This document shows positions 49,626 to 58,311 of a stretch of 64,000 nt of DNA, in pieces. The notes below the pieces were generated by a model. That model was not told the DNA's origin, made no database searches, and saw only the letters and a program-made list of their open reading frames with translations. Position 1 is the stretch's first letter. Every line of letters begins with the position of its first letter. Origin of the DNA: Mangrovibacterium marinum (lineage in GTDB: Bacteria; Bacteroidota; Bacteroidia; Bacteroidales; Prolixibacteraceae); NCBI RefSeq assembly GCF_003046625.1, contig NZ_QAAD01000006.1, forward strand, positions 1 through 64,000, read 5' to 3'. Made by a program: the position numbers and the translations under genes.

Positions 49626-50627
49626 TTAGAATAGTTTTTTGAAGCCGATCAGCTCTTTGACTTCTTTCAGGGTTGCCTGAGCCGACTCGCGGGCCTTTTC
49701 GGCACCCATGCGGGCAACTTTGGCCATATAAGCTTCGTCGGCCAGAATTTCGTTTACCCGCTCGCGAATTGGTGCCGTGAACGTAACAATATCTTCGGCC
49801 AGCTGCTTTTTCAAATCGCCGTAACGAATGCTGCAGTCGTTGTAAGCATCGTTGAATTGTTGCACAATGGCCGGATCGGTCATGATGTCCATCAGGGTGA
49901 ACAGGTTCTGAATGGGTTCCGGCTTTGGTGAGTTTGGCTCTGTCGGACCGGCATCGGTCACGGCACGCATCACCTTTTTGCGGATCGATTTGGGATCTTC
50001 AACCAGGGCGATGGCATTGCCTTCCGATTTTCCCATTTTACCGCTGCCGTCCAGCCCGGGGATCTTAATCATGTCGCCACCATCGAAGGTGAAGGGGCGC
50101 GGAATGGGGAACACTTCGCTTTTGTACATCCGGTTAAAGCGGCCGGCAAATTTGCGGGCCATTTCCAGGTTTTGTTCCTGATCCTTGCCAACGGGCACAT
50201 ATTGGGCTTTGTGGATAATGATGTCCGAGGCCATCAACACCGGATAGGTTAACAAGCCGGCGTTCACATTTTCCGGGTTTTTGCGGGCTTTATCTTTGAA
50301 CGATGTTGTGCGTTCCAACTCGCCCAGGTAAGCGTTCATATTCAAAAAAGTGTACAGCTCGGTAATCTCGGGCACATCACTTTGAATAAAAATGGTGGCT
50401 TTTTCCGGATCAATTCCGCATGCCAGGTATTCGGCCAAAACCTGTTTCACACCTGTTTGCAGGTTTTCCGGCGTGGGGTGTGTGGTTAGTGAATGTATGT
50501 CGGCAATAAAGAAATAGCAATTGTATTCTTCCTGCATTTTTAAAAAGCTGCGTACGGCGCCGAAATAGTTTCCCAGGTGCAGGTTCCCGGTCGGCCTGAT
50601 GCCGCTAACTACAATTGGTTTACTCAT
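49626..50627 (-). CDS. trpS: Tryptophanyl-tRNA synthetase
   Basis: A class I synthetase of about 333 residues. The HIGH motif occurs as 'GNLHLGNYFGA' and KMSKS as 'KMGKSEGNAI'. I chose the start at 50627 ('MSKPIVVSGIRPTG'), the family N-terminus. A frame from 50690 would add 21 residues that do not fit the family. The length is normal for bacterial TrpRS. Confidence 0.95.
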   Translation of the reverse strand: MSKPIVVSGIRPTGNLHLGNYFGAVRSFLKMQEEYNCYFFIADIHSLTTHPTPENLQTGVKQVLAEYLACGIDPEKATIFIQSDVPEITELYTFLNMNAYLGELERTTSFKDKARKNPENVNAGLLTYPVLMASDIIIHKAQYVPVGKDQEQNLEMARKFAGRFNRMYKSEVFPIPRPFTFDGGDMIKIPGLDGSGKMGKSEGNAIALVEDPKSIRKKVMRAVTDAGPTEPNSPKPEPIQNLFTLMDIMTDPAIVQQFNDAYNDCSIRYGDLKKQLAEDIVTFTAPIRERVNEILADEAYMAKVARMGAEKARESAQATLKEVKELIGFKKLF

Positions 50628-51211
50628 TTTAGTGGAAGTAAGAAGATTAAAAAATCCCGCTGATGAGCCTTCGTTGGGAAGAATCTTCAACGGCTTAGCG
50701 AAACCGAATATCGGTTCTTTTTAATTCGATCAGCAAAATTAACCCGAATCCTTGAAACTCAAAAATTTATTTTCGGGGTGGATGAAGAGATCACAGGGTT
50801 TACCCGTTTGAGGAGGCAAAAAAGGCGAAATGACAAAGGATACTTATCAAAGAGGTCATCGGGAACGTGGAATAGTCAATAATTTCCGAAAGCGGAATTT
50901 CCGAAAGCCCCGGTTGACGCGTCCCCCGAGCAACTTGACGCGTTCCCTGAGGAATTTGACCGTCCCCTGAGCAATCTGCCTGGCTTCATGAGCAGGTTTG
51001 ACCGTCCCCTGAGCAATTTCTCATCGTTCACGAGCAGTTTCACCCTTCCCCTGGCCGTTTCCCGGCATCTGCTTACGAACTGAGGGTGGGGGCAATTCAG
51101 CGCAGGTTTTGTTTTCAATTTTTGTGACCGACATTTTTCGTCCCAAAACAAATCAAATCAGAGCGTCCGGTATTTTTGATTAACTTTGGCGCGGACAATT
51201 TTAACAAGAGA
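50628..51211. other. Intergenic region with degenerate repeats
   Basis: A 584-bp gap between the divergent trpS and rbfA genes. It holds a degenerate 21-bp repeat cluster (50919 to about 51065) and presumably both promoters. A minus-strand open frame of 91 codons crosses the repeats but has a composition unlike a real protein. Confidence 0.5.
50919..51065. repeat. Degenerate 21-bp tandem repeats
   Basis: About seven units of 20-22 bp follow the approximate pattern CGTTCCCTGAGCAATTTGAC. Clear units lie at 50919-50939, 50940-50960, 50961-50980, 51003-51022 and 51023-51043. They are much more diverged than the array at 36.4 kb but share the period and a TCC-(G/C)-TGAGC core. Their function is unknown. 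Confidence 0.7.
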
Positions 51212-51550
51212 ATGGAATCGACAAGACAACAAAAGATAAGCCGGCTGCTGCAACGCGAGTTAGCCGAAATATTTCAACGCGAAGCACGTACCCTGTTCAT
51301 GGGTAAAATGATTAGTGTTACCGTGGTGCGGGTAACCCCCGATTTGGGGCTGGCGCGTGCCTACCTGAGCATTTTCCCCTCGGATAATGTCAAGGAAGTG
51401 CTGAAAGAAATCCGCATTAAAAATCCGAAAATCCGGGGTATGCTCGGCCGTAAGGTGGGCAAGCAAATTCGGGTTATCCCCGAGTTGGAATTTTATGTTG
51501 ATGATAGCCTGGATTATATCGATAACATCGACAACCTCCTGAAATCATAA
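51212..51550 (+). CDS. rbfA: 30S ribosome-binding factor RbfA
   Basis: A 112-residue KH-fold assembly factor that binds immature 30S subunits and aids 16S 5'-end maturation, notably in the cold. The start at 51212 gives the normal family N-terminus ('MESTRQQKISRLLQRELAEI'). A TTG-initiated frame from 51176 adds 12 unneeded residues. 'VTVVRVTPDLGLARAYLSIF' and the C-terminal 'RVIPELEFYVDDSLD' are typical. Confidence 0.95.
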   Translation: MESTRQQKISRLLQRELAEIFQREARTLFMGKMISVTVVRVTPDLGLARAYLSIFPSDNVKEVLKEIRIKNPKIRGMLGRKVGKQIRVIPELEFYVDDSLDYIDNIDNLLKS

Positions 51551-51624
51551 ATTAGTCACCGTTTACAGTTTCGGCTGGCCCTTGTGTCAGCCGAAGCCTG
51601 AGATGCGAAACTTGAAACCAAACC

Positions 51625-52449
51625 ATGCAATACGACCCCATAAAACGCACGCTGGGAAAGCTTTTTAATCAAACCCCGGCCCTCCGGAAAGTATTTTATC
51701 GTTTGCTCGACCTGTTGTTGTTGCGATCCTGGCACGTACGCCAGGAACTGAAACGACTCGAGCTGCCGGCCAAAAGTGCCATTTTGGATGCCGGTTCAGG
51801 CTTTGGTCAGTACACCTACCGGATGAGTCGTCTGTTTCCGAAATCGCAGATTTTGGCGGTGGATGTAAAGGAAGAACAAATTGCCGATTGTAATCAATTT
51901 TTCACGCAGATTCAACAATCGGATCGGGTTCGTTTTGCAGAGGCCGATTTGACCAAGTTTGAACAGCGCGAAGCTTTCAACCTGATTCTTTCGATTGATG
52001 TGATGGAACATATTGAGGAAGATGTGCAGGTTTTCAAAAATTTTCATCAATCGCTGAAACCGGGTGGGGTCGTGCTGATTTCAACCCCGTCGGACCAAGG
52101 TGGCTCGGATGCTCATGAGCACGATCACGATCACGAAGAAGGTGGTGTTCACGGTTTTGTGGACGAACATGTGCGCGATGGGTACAACATTCAGGAGATT
52201 GAAGACAAGCTGAAATCGGCTGGTTTCGCCAAGGTTGAAGCTCGTTATTCGTACGGAACACCCGGAAAAATTAGCTGGCGTCTGTCGATGAAGTACCCGA
52301 TTCAACTGCTGGGGGTGAGCAAGCTGTTCTTCATTCTGATCCCTTTTTATTACATCCTAGCCTTTCCCATAGCAGCAATCCTGAACTATTGCGATGTGAA
52401 AGGAAGCCATACCACCGGTACCGGACTGATCGTTAAAGCTTTTAAATAA
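51625..52449 (+). CDS. SAM-dependent class I methyltransferase
   Basis: A 274-residue methyltransferase. Motif I is 'ILDAGSGFGQYTYRM', and motif II ends in the acidic D of 'ILAVDVKEEQI'. Post-motifs are 'LILSIDVMEHIEED' and 'LKPGGVVLISTPS'. An unusual His/Asp/Glu-rich stretch ('DAHEHDHDHEEGG', about residues 155-170) could bind metal. A hydrophobic segment near residues 226-252 suggests membrane contact. The substrate is unknown. The permease gene begins immediately at its stop codon. Confidence 0.85.
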   Translation: MQYDPIKRTLGKLFNQTPALRKVFYRLLDLLLLRSWHVRQELKRLELPAKSAILDAGSGFGQYTYRMSRLFPKSQILAVDVKEEQIADCNQFFTQIQQSDRVRFAEADLTKFEQREAFNLILSIDVMEHIEEDVQVFKNFHQSLKPGGVVLISTPSDQGGSDAHEHDHDHEEGGVHGFVDEHVRDGYNIQEIEDKLKSAGFAKVEARYSYGTPGKISWRLSMKYPIQLLGVSKLFFILIPFYYILAFPIAAILNYCDVKGSHTTGTGLIVKAFK

Positions 52450-53652
52450 TTGAAGCTGGCCATCCACATAGCGCGTCGCTACCTGATTTCGAAAAAATCG
52501 GTGCATGTCATTAACCTGATTTCCGCTTTGTCGGTGGTTGGTGTGGCTGTTGGCACCATGGCGCTTATTGTGGTGCTTTCGGCCTTTAACGGGATCGATG
52601 GCTTTATTCAGGGAATGCTTTCCAGTTTCGATCCCGACTTGAAACTTACCGCTGTCGAGGGGAAGAGTTTCTCGCTCGATCGGCCTGAGATTCGCGAACT
52701 GATGCAAGTGGAAGGCGTGGCCGAATTTATGCAGGTGGTGGAAGATAACGCTTTGCTGCAATACGAAGATCGCCAGAAATACGGTGTCGTAAAAGGCGTA
52801 GAAGCCAATTATGCCGGATTTTCAGGCCTCGATTCGATGCTGGTGGACGGGCAGTTTGTGTTGAACCACAACAACCGGATGTTTACCGTTATCGGGCAGG
52901 GCGTGGCGGTTGATTTAGGCGTTGGATTGAATTTCATCAGTCCCATTTACGTGTACTATCCCAAGCGGCAGCAGGCCGGTCGGGTGGTGTTGCAGAATGC
53001 ATTCAATCGGGACTATCTGTTCCCAAGCGGCGTGTTCTCGGTACAACAGGAAATTGATGCCCAGTACATTTTGGTGCCCATTGATTTTGCCCGCGAAATA
53101 TTCGAGCTCGATGGCCGTGTAACATCGATGGAATTAAAACTAAAGCCCGGGGTTGAAGTTGAAGATATTCAGGCCAAAGTTAAGGCTTTGCTTGGCGACG
53201 CTTACAAGGTGCAGAACCGCTACGAGCAGCACGAGTTTCTGTACCGTGTGATGAAGTCGGAAAAATGGACCAGCTTTCTGATTCTGAGTTTCATTCTGAT
53301 AATCGCCTCGTTCAACCTGTTGGGATCACTTACCATGATTATCCTCGATAAAAAGGACGATATTTTCATTTTGGAGAGTATGGGGGCCAGCAAGCACTTC
53401 ATTCGGCAGATATTTCTGATGGAAGGCTGGCTAATCTCCATTACCGGCGCTCTGGTTGGTTTAGTTGGTGGCGTGGGGCTGGTATGGGCGCAAAGCCGGT
53501 TCGAGCTCTTAAAACTTCCCGGAAGCGGTGCATTTGCCATCTCGGCATACCCGGTGCAGCTGCAATTGCTCGATGTATTGGCAACGCTCGCCATTGTATT
53601 GGCTATCGGCTTTCTGGCGGCCTGGTACCCTGTGCGGTCGATCAAAAAGTGA
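52450..53652 (+). CDS. LolC/E-like FtsX-domain permease
   Basis: A 400-residue ABC-transporter membrane subunit of the lipoprotein-releasing type. It has an N-terminal membrane helix (about 22-46), a large periplasmic domain, and three more helices (about 273-297, 326-350 and 372-394) in the FtsX domain. The opening 'HIARRYLISKKSVHVINLISALSVVG' is typical. Translation starts at TTG directly after the preceding stop (0-bp gap). In Bacteroidota this gene commonly follows rbfA. The ATPase subunit is encoded elsewhere. Confidence 0.88.
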   Translation: MKLAIHIARRYLISKKSVHVINLISALSVVGVAVGTMALIVVLSAFNGIDGFIQGMLSSFDPDLKLTAVEGKSFSLDRPEIRELMQVEGVAEFMQVVEDNALLQYEDRQKYGVVKGVEANYAGFSGLDSMLVDGQFVLNHNNRMFTVIGQGVAVDLGVGLNFISPIYVYYPKRQQAGRVVLQNAFNRDYLFPSGVFSVQQEIDAQYILVPIDFAREIFELDGRVTSMELKLKPGVEVEDIQAKVKALLGDAYKVQNRYEQHEFLYRVMKSEKWTSFLILSFILIIASFNLLGSLTMIILDKKDDIFILESMGASKHFIRQIFLMEGWLISITGALVGLVGGVGLVWAQSRFELLKLPGSGAFAISAYPVQLQLLDVLATLAIVLAIGFLAAWYPVRSIKK

Positions 53653-53661
53653 TCGAAGAGC

Positions 53662-53964
53662 TCAAAGCTTTCTTTTACGCGGATTTTGGCGATTTCCAAA
53701 TAGAGCAAGGATTTCGATTCTTCTTTTTTTTGTTTGGTAATAGAGAGTGAAATGTTTGTGGATAACTGCCCTTCTTACGTTTTTGTTCTGTTTTGTGGCT
53801 TGGAAAAGGGATGGATTATGGGAGATTAATTCAATAACGTGATCTAACTGGTGTGCGAAATTTTTGATCTCCATTTTTGTCCAGTTGTTCTCAATGTAGG
53901 CGAGATGCAGTTGTAGCTCGGATAGGGCGTGGTCGGTCCAAAAGATCTTATAACCACTTTTCAT
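53662..53964 (-). CDS. RelE/ParE-family toxin
   Basis: A 100-residue basic protein with the ParE/RelE fold pattern: an N-terminal 'IFWTDHALSELQLHLAYIENNW' helix pair, 'SHNPSLF', and C-terminal strands 'RRAVIHKHFTLYYQ' and 'IEILALFGNRQNP'. ParE-type members poison gyrase and RelE-type cleave mRNA; ParE is the closer match. It overlaps the upstream antitoxin gene by 17 bp. It is convergent with the permease gene, 9 bp away. Confidence 0.85.
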   Translation of the reverse strand: MKSGYKIFWTDHALSELQLHLAYIENNWTKMEIKNFAHQLDHVIELISHNPSLFQATKQNKNVRRAVIHKHFTLYYQTKKRRIEILALFGNRQNPRKRKL

Positions 53965-54181
53965 AGTTTTTCCGGACTTGTGTATGTGAATTTAGTTTTC
54001 CCTGATCGGCATCACGAATTCCGGTTTCAATGGACTCCTGTTCTTCCTCCGAAATTTTATTCCACCAATCATTTCGTTCATCATCGCGTAAGGCCATTAT
54101 CTTGTCAATAATTGCTGCATCCTCCAGTGTTGACAACCATTGAATTAGTTCGATTTTCTTATTTTGAATGTCAATTGCCAT
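53948..54181 (-). CDS. Antitoxin of the ParE-type module
   Basis: A small acidic protein of about 77 residues ('NKKIELIQWLSTLEDAAIIDKIMALRD', then a Trp/Glu-rich region). Its last codons overlap the toxin start, the usual antitoxin-first layout. I chose the start at 54181; a frame from 54214 adds 11 residues. It has no obvious classical DNA-binding fold, as in many Bacteroidota antitoxins of this group. It presumably binds and neutralises the toxin and represses the pair. Confidence 0.75.
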   Translation of the reverse strand: MAIDIQNKKIELIQWLSTLEDAAIIDKIMALRDDERNDWWNKISEEEQESIETGIRDADQGKLNSHTQVRKNYEKWL

Positions 54182-54252
54182 ATTCAAAGTTAGCAATTTG
54201 AATTCAACCCACAATAGCGGGATAGTCCTTTCATATTTTAAGGAAGTTTACG

Positions 54253-54303
54253 TCGTGTGCTGGGATACAACCTTTTGATAAGATCGCATCCCAAGGCACG
54301 ACT
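54253..54303. repeat. Interrupted inverted repeat
   Basis: GTCGTG-N4-GGGAT ... ATCCC-N4-CACGAC forms two stem segments (6 and 5 bp) separated by a symmetric 4x4 internal loop, with a 21-nt apical loop. It lies between the antitoxin promoter side and the pepE stop. It lacks a T-run, so it is not a standard terminator. It might be an operator or a structured RNA. Confidence 0.5.
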
Positions 54304-54320
54304 GGATCATTGTTCTATTT

Positions 54321-55028
54321 TTACTTCAACAGGAAATTGAAATCATCACCCGGATTCAGCTCGTAGGCTTCCATACCTTGCATAAAGATGCGAGCCGAGC
54401 GGTTGCCGATTAACTCGAGAGTGTCGTTTTCCAGTTTCATAAGGGTTCCTTCGCGCAAGCCAACCACGTAAGTGAGCGGGTTGATGGCAATAAACTCGGC
54501 AATACGTTGTTCGCGGGTTTCGCCGGCATGGCCGTCGGGGTTGGCATCCATATAGTGCGGATTGATTTGGAAAGGCACCAGGCCGGTGGTGTTAAAGCTT
54601 GTAGGGTCGATGATGGGCATGTCGTTGGTGGTACGCAGGGTGGGGCAGGCCACGTTCGAGCCGGCGCTCCAGCCAATGTAAGGGGTTCCGCTTTGCACGT
54701 TTCGCCGGATGGCCATCATCAGGTTTTGGTCGTGGAGCATGCGCACCAGTTGCCAGGTATTTCCGCCGCCAACAACAATGGCCTCGGCTTCTTCAATGGC
54801 CCTGACCGGGTTGTCGAAATGGTGAATCCCCACCACACTGTGACCGACACGCTGAAAGGCTTCGTTCACCTTTTGCTCGTACTCGTCGAAGCTGAAAGTG
54901 ACCGCTGCATAAGGGATAAAAAGCGCTTTGACGGGTTTATCGCCTAAGAAGCTTTTGATATGTGGTGTCGGAAATCCCAGGTATTCTTCGCCTGGCATGG
55001 TGGAATTACTGCTCAATAAAAGTTTCAT
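54321..55028 (-). CDS. pepE: Dipeptidase E (peptidase S51)
   Basis: A 235-residue cytosolic serine peptidase that cleaves Asp-Xaa dipeptides. The nucleophile is S121 in 'GWSAGSN' (S120 in the Salmonella enzyme), and His lies in 'INPHYMDANPDGHAG'. The opening 'LLLSSNS' and 'VVGGGNTWQL' are family signatures. It stands at the end of the sigma/barrel cluster but has no evident link to it. Confidence 0.93.
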   Translation of the reverse strand: MKLLLSSNSTMPGEEYLGFPTPHIKSFLGDKPVKALFIPYAAVTFSFDEYEQKVNEAFQRVGHSVVGIHHFDNPVRAIEEAEAIVVGGGNTWQLVRMLHDQNLMMAIRRNVQSGTPYIGWSAGSNVACPTLRTTNDMPIIDPTSFNTTGLVPFQINPHYMDANPDGHAGETREQRIAEFIAINPLTYVVGLREGTLMKLENDTLELIGNRSARIFMQGMEAYELNPGDDFNFLLK

Positions 55029-55104
55029 TTTTCTTTGTTTTCAGTTTGCAGCTAAAATAGTTCTTTTCGCCCGAAGTGGGCGATAAATCCGGCAGCTTTT
55101 GGCT

Positions 55105-55962
55105 TCAGAAGGTGATTAAACCAATGCCCAGGGTGAAGGGATAGAGCCTCGGGCCATGCTGGTCGGTAAACAGCGGCTGAAGGTCGTAGGTGGCAAACAG
55201 GTTGATGCGGCGGTAGCCCACCCGAATGGTTCCGGAAAAGCGAAAATCGCGCAGGTAATAGTCGCCGGGATCTTTAATTTTCTGTTTTTTGCCGTCGGCC
55301 TCGTATTTCACTTTGGTGTGTGTGTTCAGCCGAAGGCTGCCAATAACGCCAGTTGAGAAATACAGGCGGTTGTCGAAATGTTTGACCGGAATCTGAAATT
55401 CGATGAGCATGGGGACGCTCAGGTACACCGACGAAAACTTCGACTTTAGCTTTTCTTCCTTTGTCAGCAGAACCGGTTCTACCCGGTTGAGGCCTTTTTC
55501 GATGCTGTAGTCGTTGTCGAAGCGGTACGACTGGAAGTCGGCACCCAGGCCCGTAACCAGCCCGATGAAGTTCCGGTTGCGTTGCAGTCGCTGGGAGATC
55601 TGAATCAGGTTTATGCTCAGGCAATTTGATTTCCACAGCGTAGGCTCCATAAAGTTGTTGGAATGTTCGGGGTACATCGAATAGTCGGTTTGCGCAAAGC
55701 CATTGACGCCGAGGAATACCCCAGCCCAGTTTCCTTTAAAGCGGTTTTCCCAAAAGTTGAAGCCCGAGTCATGAAGCGCTTCAATCTGCAGGACTTTGTC
55801 GATGGAATCGGTTTGTGTTTGCGGCAATTGGCTCAGTTTGGCGTCCTGAGCGTGCAGCGCTTGCAATCCAGCTATGGCGATCCAGACAAGCAGCAGGAAG
55901 CAGCTTTTTAGGACTGGCAGGCCTTGTGGAAATCGGTTTTTCGGGTAAATGCTGACTTTCAT
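55105..55962 (-). CDS. PorT-like outer-membrane beta-barrel protein, paralogue 2
   Basis: A 285-residue exported protein with a long basic N-region before its signal helix ('FLLLVWIAIAGLQALHAQ'). The mature part is a predicted beta-barrel ending in Phe ('FTLGIGLITF'). It is clearly homologous to the gene just upstream: 'GNWAGVFLGVNGFAQTDYSMYPE' mirrors 'GHWAGFELGINGLANTDYGMYPD', and the ends 'RLYPFTLGIGL' and 'ELYPFTIGIAL' match. It is the last of the sigma - anti-sigma - barrel - barrel set. The 300 bp before it holds only the terminator of the paralogue. Confidence 0.75.
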   Translation of the reverse strand: MKVSIYPKNRFPQGLPVLKSCFLLLVWIAIAGLQALHAQDAKLSQLPQTQTDSIDKVLQIEALHDSGFNFWENRFKGNWAGVFLGVNGFAQTDYSMYPEHSNNFMEPTLWKSNCLSINLIQISQRLQRNRNFIGLVTGLGADFQSYRFDNDYSIEKGLNRVEPVLLTKEEKLKSKFSSVYLSVPMLIEFQIPVKHFDNRLYFSTGVIGSLRLNTHTKVKYEADGKKQKIKDPGDYYLRDFRFSGTIRVGYRRINLFATYDLQPLFTDQHGPRLYPFTLGIGLITF

Positions 55963-56213
55963 GATGAAGCTTATCATTCTTCGTTCAAGTTAAGCGCTTT
56001 CTGGCTGAAAAACAAAACGCAACCGGTATTCCGTTCAATGAGCAACAAAAAACACAGATGATTCAGGGCAATTATCAACCGGAATGAAAGTTTAGGATTT
56101 TTTCGACGATGCTGTTGTCGTTGTTTTCAACAGTTGTCAGGTTGTCGTTGCACCTCTAGTCAAATCCAGTTATTGGCATGGCGCCTTAGTGTCTTTGCTT
56201 GGTAGACTTTCAG

Positions 56214-56242
56214 AAAAAAGACCTGCTTTCGCAGATCTTTTC
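56214..56242 (-). terminator. Rho-independent terminator between the two barrel genes
   Basis: The stem AAAAAGA-c-CTGC / GCAG-a-TCTTTT with a 4-nt loop (TTTC) reads into TTTTTT on the minus strand. It ends the sigma - anti-sigma - first barrel transcript, so the second barrel gene is transcribed by read-through or from its own promoter. Confidence 0.7.
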
Positions 56243-56264
56243 AGATTTATTTTTTGTCCTTCTT

Positions 56265-57185
56265 CTAGAAGTTCGCCAGCGCAATGCCGATGGTAAAGGG
56301 GTAAAGTTCGGGGCCTCGGCCGTCCTTGAATAAGGGGGAAAAACTGTAGGTGGCGTAGAACGACAGATCCCGTAATCCGATGCGGGCAATGGCCGAGTAT
56401 TTAAACGGATTGAGGTTGAAGCTGCCGTGGTCTTTTTCTTTCGAATGGTCGTTTTTCACCTTGGTGTGCGAGCCCAGGTTCAGTGCACCAACCATCCCGG
56501 CACTGACAAATAGGGTGTTGGTGTGGTCGTTTACCGGAAACTGGAACTCCAGCATCAGGGGAACGGTTAGGTACGAAGCGGTTAATTTCGATTTTTTGTA
56601 GTTGTTTTCGACGATATCAATGGGTTGAATCAGTGGATTTCCTCCAATCTTATCAAGGGTGATGGAGTTTTCGAATTTGTAATTGTTCCATTGCAGCCCG
56701 AAGCCCGAAACCAGCCCCACACGATCAGGTTTAAGGCAAATGTTGGCTTCCAGAAAGTTGATGTTTACCTCGAGTGAGGCTGCCTGCCGCAGTTCCATAA
56801 ACTCGTTGGTCGGGTCGGGATACATGCCGTAGTCGGTATTGGCCAGTCCGTTTATTCCAAGCTCGAAGCCGGCCCAGTGGCCGTTAAATTTTTTGCGTTT
56901 TTGCCAGTCTTTTTCCACGTCTACGTCTTTAGTTACAATAATGTGGGAGCCTTTTTGTCCCTCAATAATCTGATAGTTTCGGCGTCCAACGCGGATGTTT
57001 GTTGTGTCGCTCAGCATATTGTCTTCAATGCTGATTTTATCGTTGAGCAAGCTAACTTTTGTCTTTGTCGGTTCCTCGTTCACCCGAACGATGGTTTTGG
57101 TGATTTGTTTAACCTGTATGGTATCCTGGGCATAAAGCCGGATGGTGCACAGGGCGATGAGTGTCAGGAATAATATTTTCTTCAT
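56265..57185 (-). CDS. PorT-like outer-membrane beta-barrel protein, paralogue 1
   Basis: A 306-residue exported protein with a signal peptide of about 19 residues ('MKKILFLTLIALCTIRLYAQ'). An N-terminal stretch of about 80 residues follows, then a beta-barrel domain (about 100-306) ending in 'GIALANF'. It is about as long as, and clearly related to, the following paralogue. It lies 70 bp downstream of the anti-sigma-like gene and is probably controlled by that system. Confidence 0.78.
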   Translation of the reverse strand: MKKILFLTLIALCTIRLYAQDTIQVKQITKTIVRVNEEPTKTKVSLLNDKISIEDNMLSDTTNIRVGRRNYQIIEGQKGSHIIVTKDVDVEKDWQKRKKFNGHWAGFELGINGLANTDYGMYPDPTNEFMELRQAASLEVNINFLEANICLKPDRVGLVSGFGLQWNNYKFENSITLDKIGGNPLIQPIDIVENNYKKSKLTASYLTVPLMLEFQFPVNDHTNTLFVSAGMVGALNLGSHTKVKNDHSKEKDHGSFNLNPFKYSAIARIGLRDLSFYATYSFSPLFKDGRGPELYPFTIGIALANF

Positions 57186-57255
57186 GGGTCGAAATTTTTA
57201 GGGTTTCTGTGTTCTTCCTCCCTATGACGGGCAGCCTTCAGAATTTGTTACAGGG

Positions 57256-58311
57256 CTAGCGATTTTTTTTGAACGGGATGGAGAACGCGATCAGTCGGCT
57301 GTCGAACTTAATTTGCTTCAGTTTGCCGTTTTCCGTTCTTTCTACATTGAAACGTTCATTTGTGAGGTTCTCCACAGCATTTAGTCCGGCGTTGGCTAAG
57401 TTGTTGAAGGTGAAACTTTCGCCTTTGGGGGCATTAATGATTTTGTGAGCCAGGTATTCGTCAACGCTAACTGCCGGCTTTTGGAGCGCAAGCTTATTAT
57501 TTGCTGCACGGATATGTAGTTCTCCGCTCTGCACGGCCAGCGGCTCAATTTGGGCTTTTAAAGGTTGAATTTGTTCCGGAATGGCTAATCGGGTTGGCTG
57601 CACTTCCCGTACCCTGGTTTCGGCAACCGGAGTCGGCAGCTGCTTTGCTGATTCAACTTTGGCTAGCTCTTTTTCGGTACTTTCAGTCACTTTTATGCTT
57701 GCATCAGCGACTGGCTTTGGGCGCACAATTGAAGCTTTCTTATCGGCTGTTTTCGCCGAGAATGGTGCTTGTTGCTCTTCTGTTTTAAAGGCAATCGGAT
57801 TGTCGGGCACTACCGGCTGTTTTCGCGGGATTAGGGCCCATACCGAAAAGAAAATCAGCAACAGGGCCGCAATACGCGATGCCCACAGGGAGAATGTTTT
57901 GCGCGGGTGGTGCAATAATTTCTTTTTGTTCGGATACTCGATGGTGGATTGGGGCTTAAGTTTGGCCTGCTTTAGCAAGTGCAGCGTTTGTAGCTTGGCC
58001 GAGTCATCGGCTATTTGGTTTAAGAACTGCTCGTTGTTCTCCTCGTTTAGGTCGCCCTCAAGATAAGCTACAGCCTGCATTTCGAAATCCTCGCTGATGT
58101 TCGTCGAATGTTTGTACAGTGTTTCTTTAAAGTTAAAGGTGCAGGTTTGTGGTTTCAGGTGTATGTTTTTGGCGACATTTAACTCGTTGGCCAGCTCCGG
58201 ATTTTCTGCCAAAAAATCCAGCAAATCATCCACTAAATTATCCGGCAGGTTGCCATCAAGGTAGTCGATAAAATAGCTTTCGTAATTTGACCGGTTAATT
58301 TTCATACGCAT
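57256..58311 (-). CDS. Anti-sigma-factor-like single-pass membrane protein
   Basis: A 351-residue protein with a cytoplasmic N-terminal half, one membrane helix at about 142-161 ('LWASRIAALLLIFFSVWALI') and a periplasmic Pro/Ala/Lys-rich C-terminal half. The N-terminal half shows an internal duplication: 'FIDYLDGNLPDNL...LKPQT' resembles 'AVAYLEGDLNEEN...LKPQS'. It starts directly after the stop of the ECF sigma gene (no gap), the classic sigma/anti-sigma layout. It probably sequesters that sigma factor until an envelope signal. Confidence 0.8.
   Translation of the reverse strand: MRMKINRSNYESYFIDYLDGNLPDNLVDDLLDFLAENPELANELNVAKNIHLKPQTCTFNFKETLYKHSTNISEDFEMQAVAYLEGDLNEENNEQFLNQIADDSAKLQTLHLLKQAKLKPQSTIEYPNKKKLLHHPRKTFSLWASRIAALLLIFFSVWALIPRKQPVVPDNPIAFKTEEQQAPFSAKTADKKASIVRPKPVADASIKVTESTEKELAKVESAKQLPTPVAETRVREVQPTRLAIPEQIQPLKAQIEPLAVQSGELHIRAANNKLALQKPAVSVDEYLAHKIINAPKGESFTFNNLANAGLNAVENLTNERFNVERTENGKLKQIKFDSRLIAFSIPFKKNR

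Noticed and set aside
50876-51151. Minus-strand 91-codon frame across the degenerate repeats
   Set aside because: Arg/Ser/Leu-rich low-complexity product with no family resemblance, explained by the repeat.
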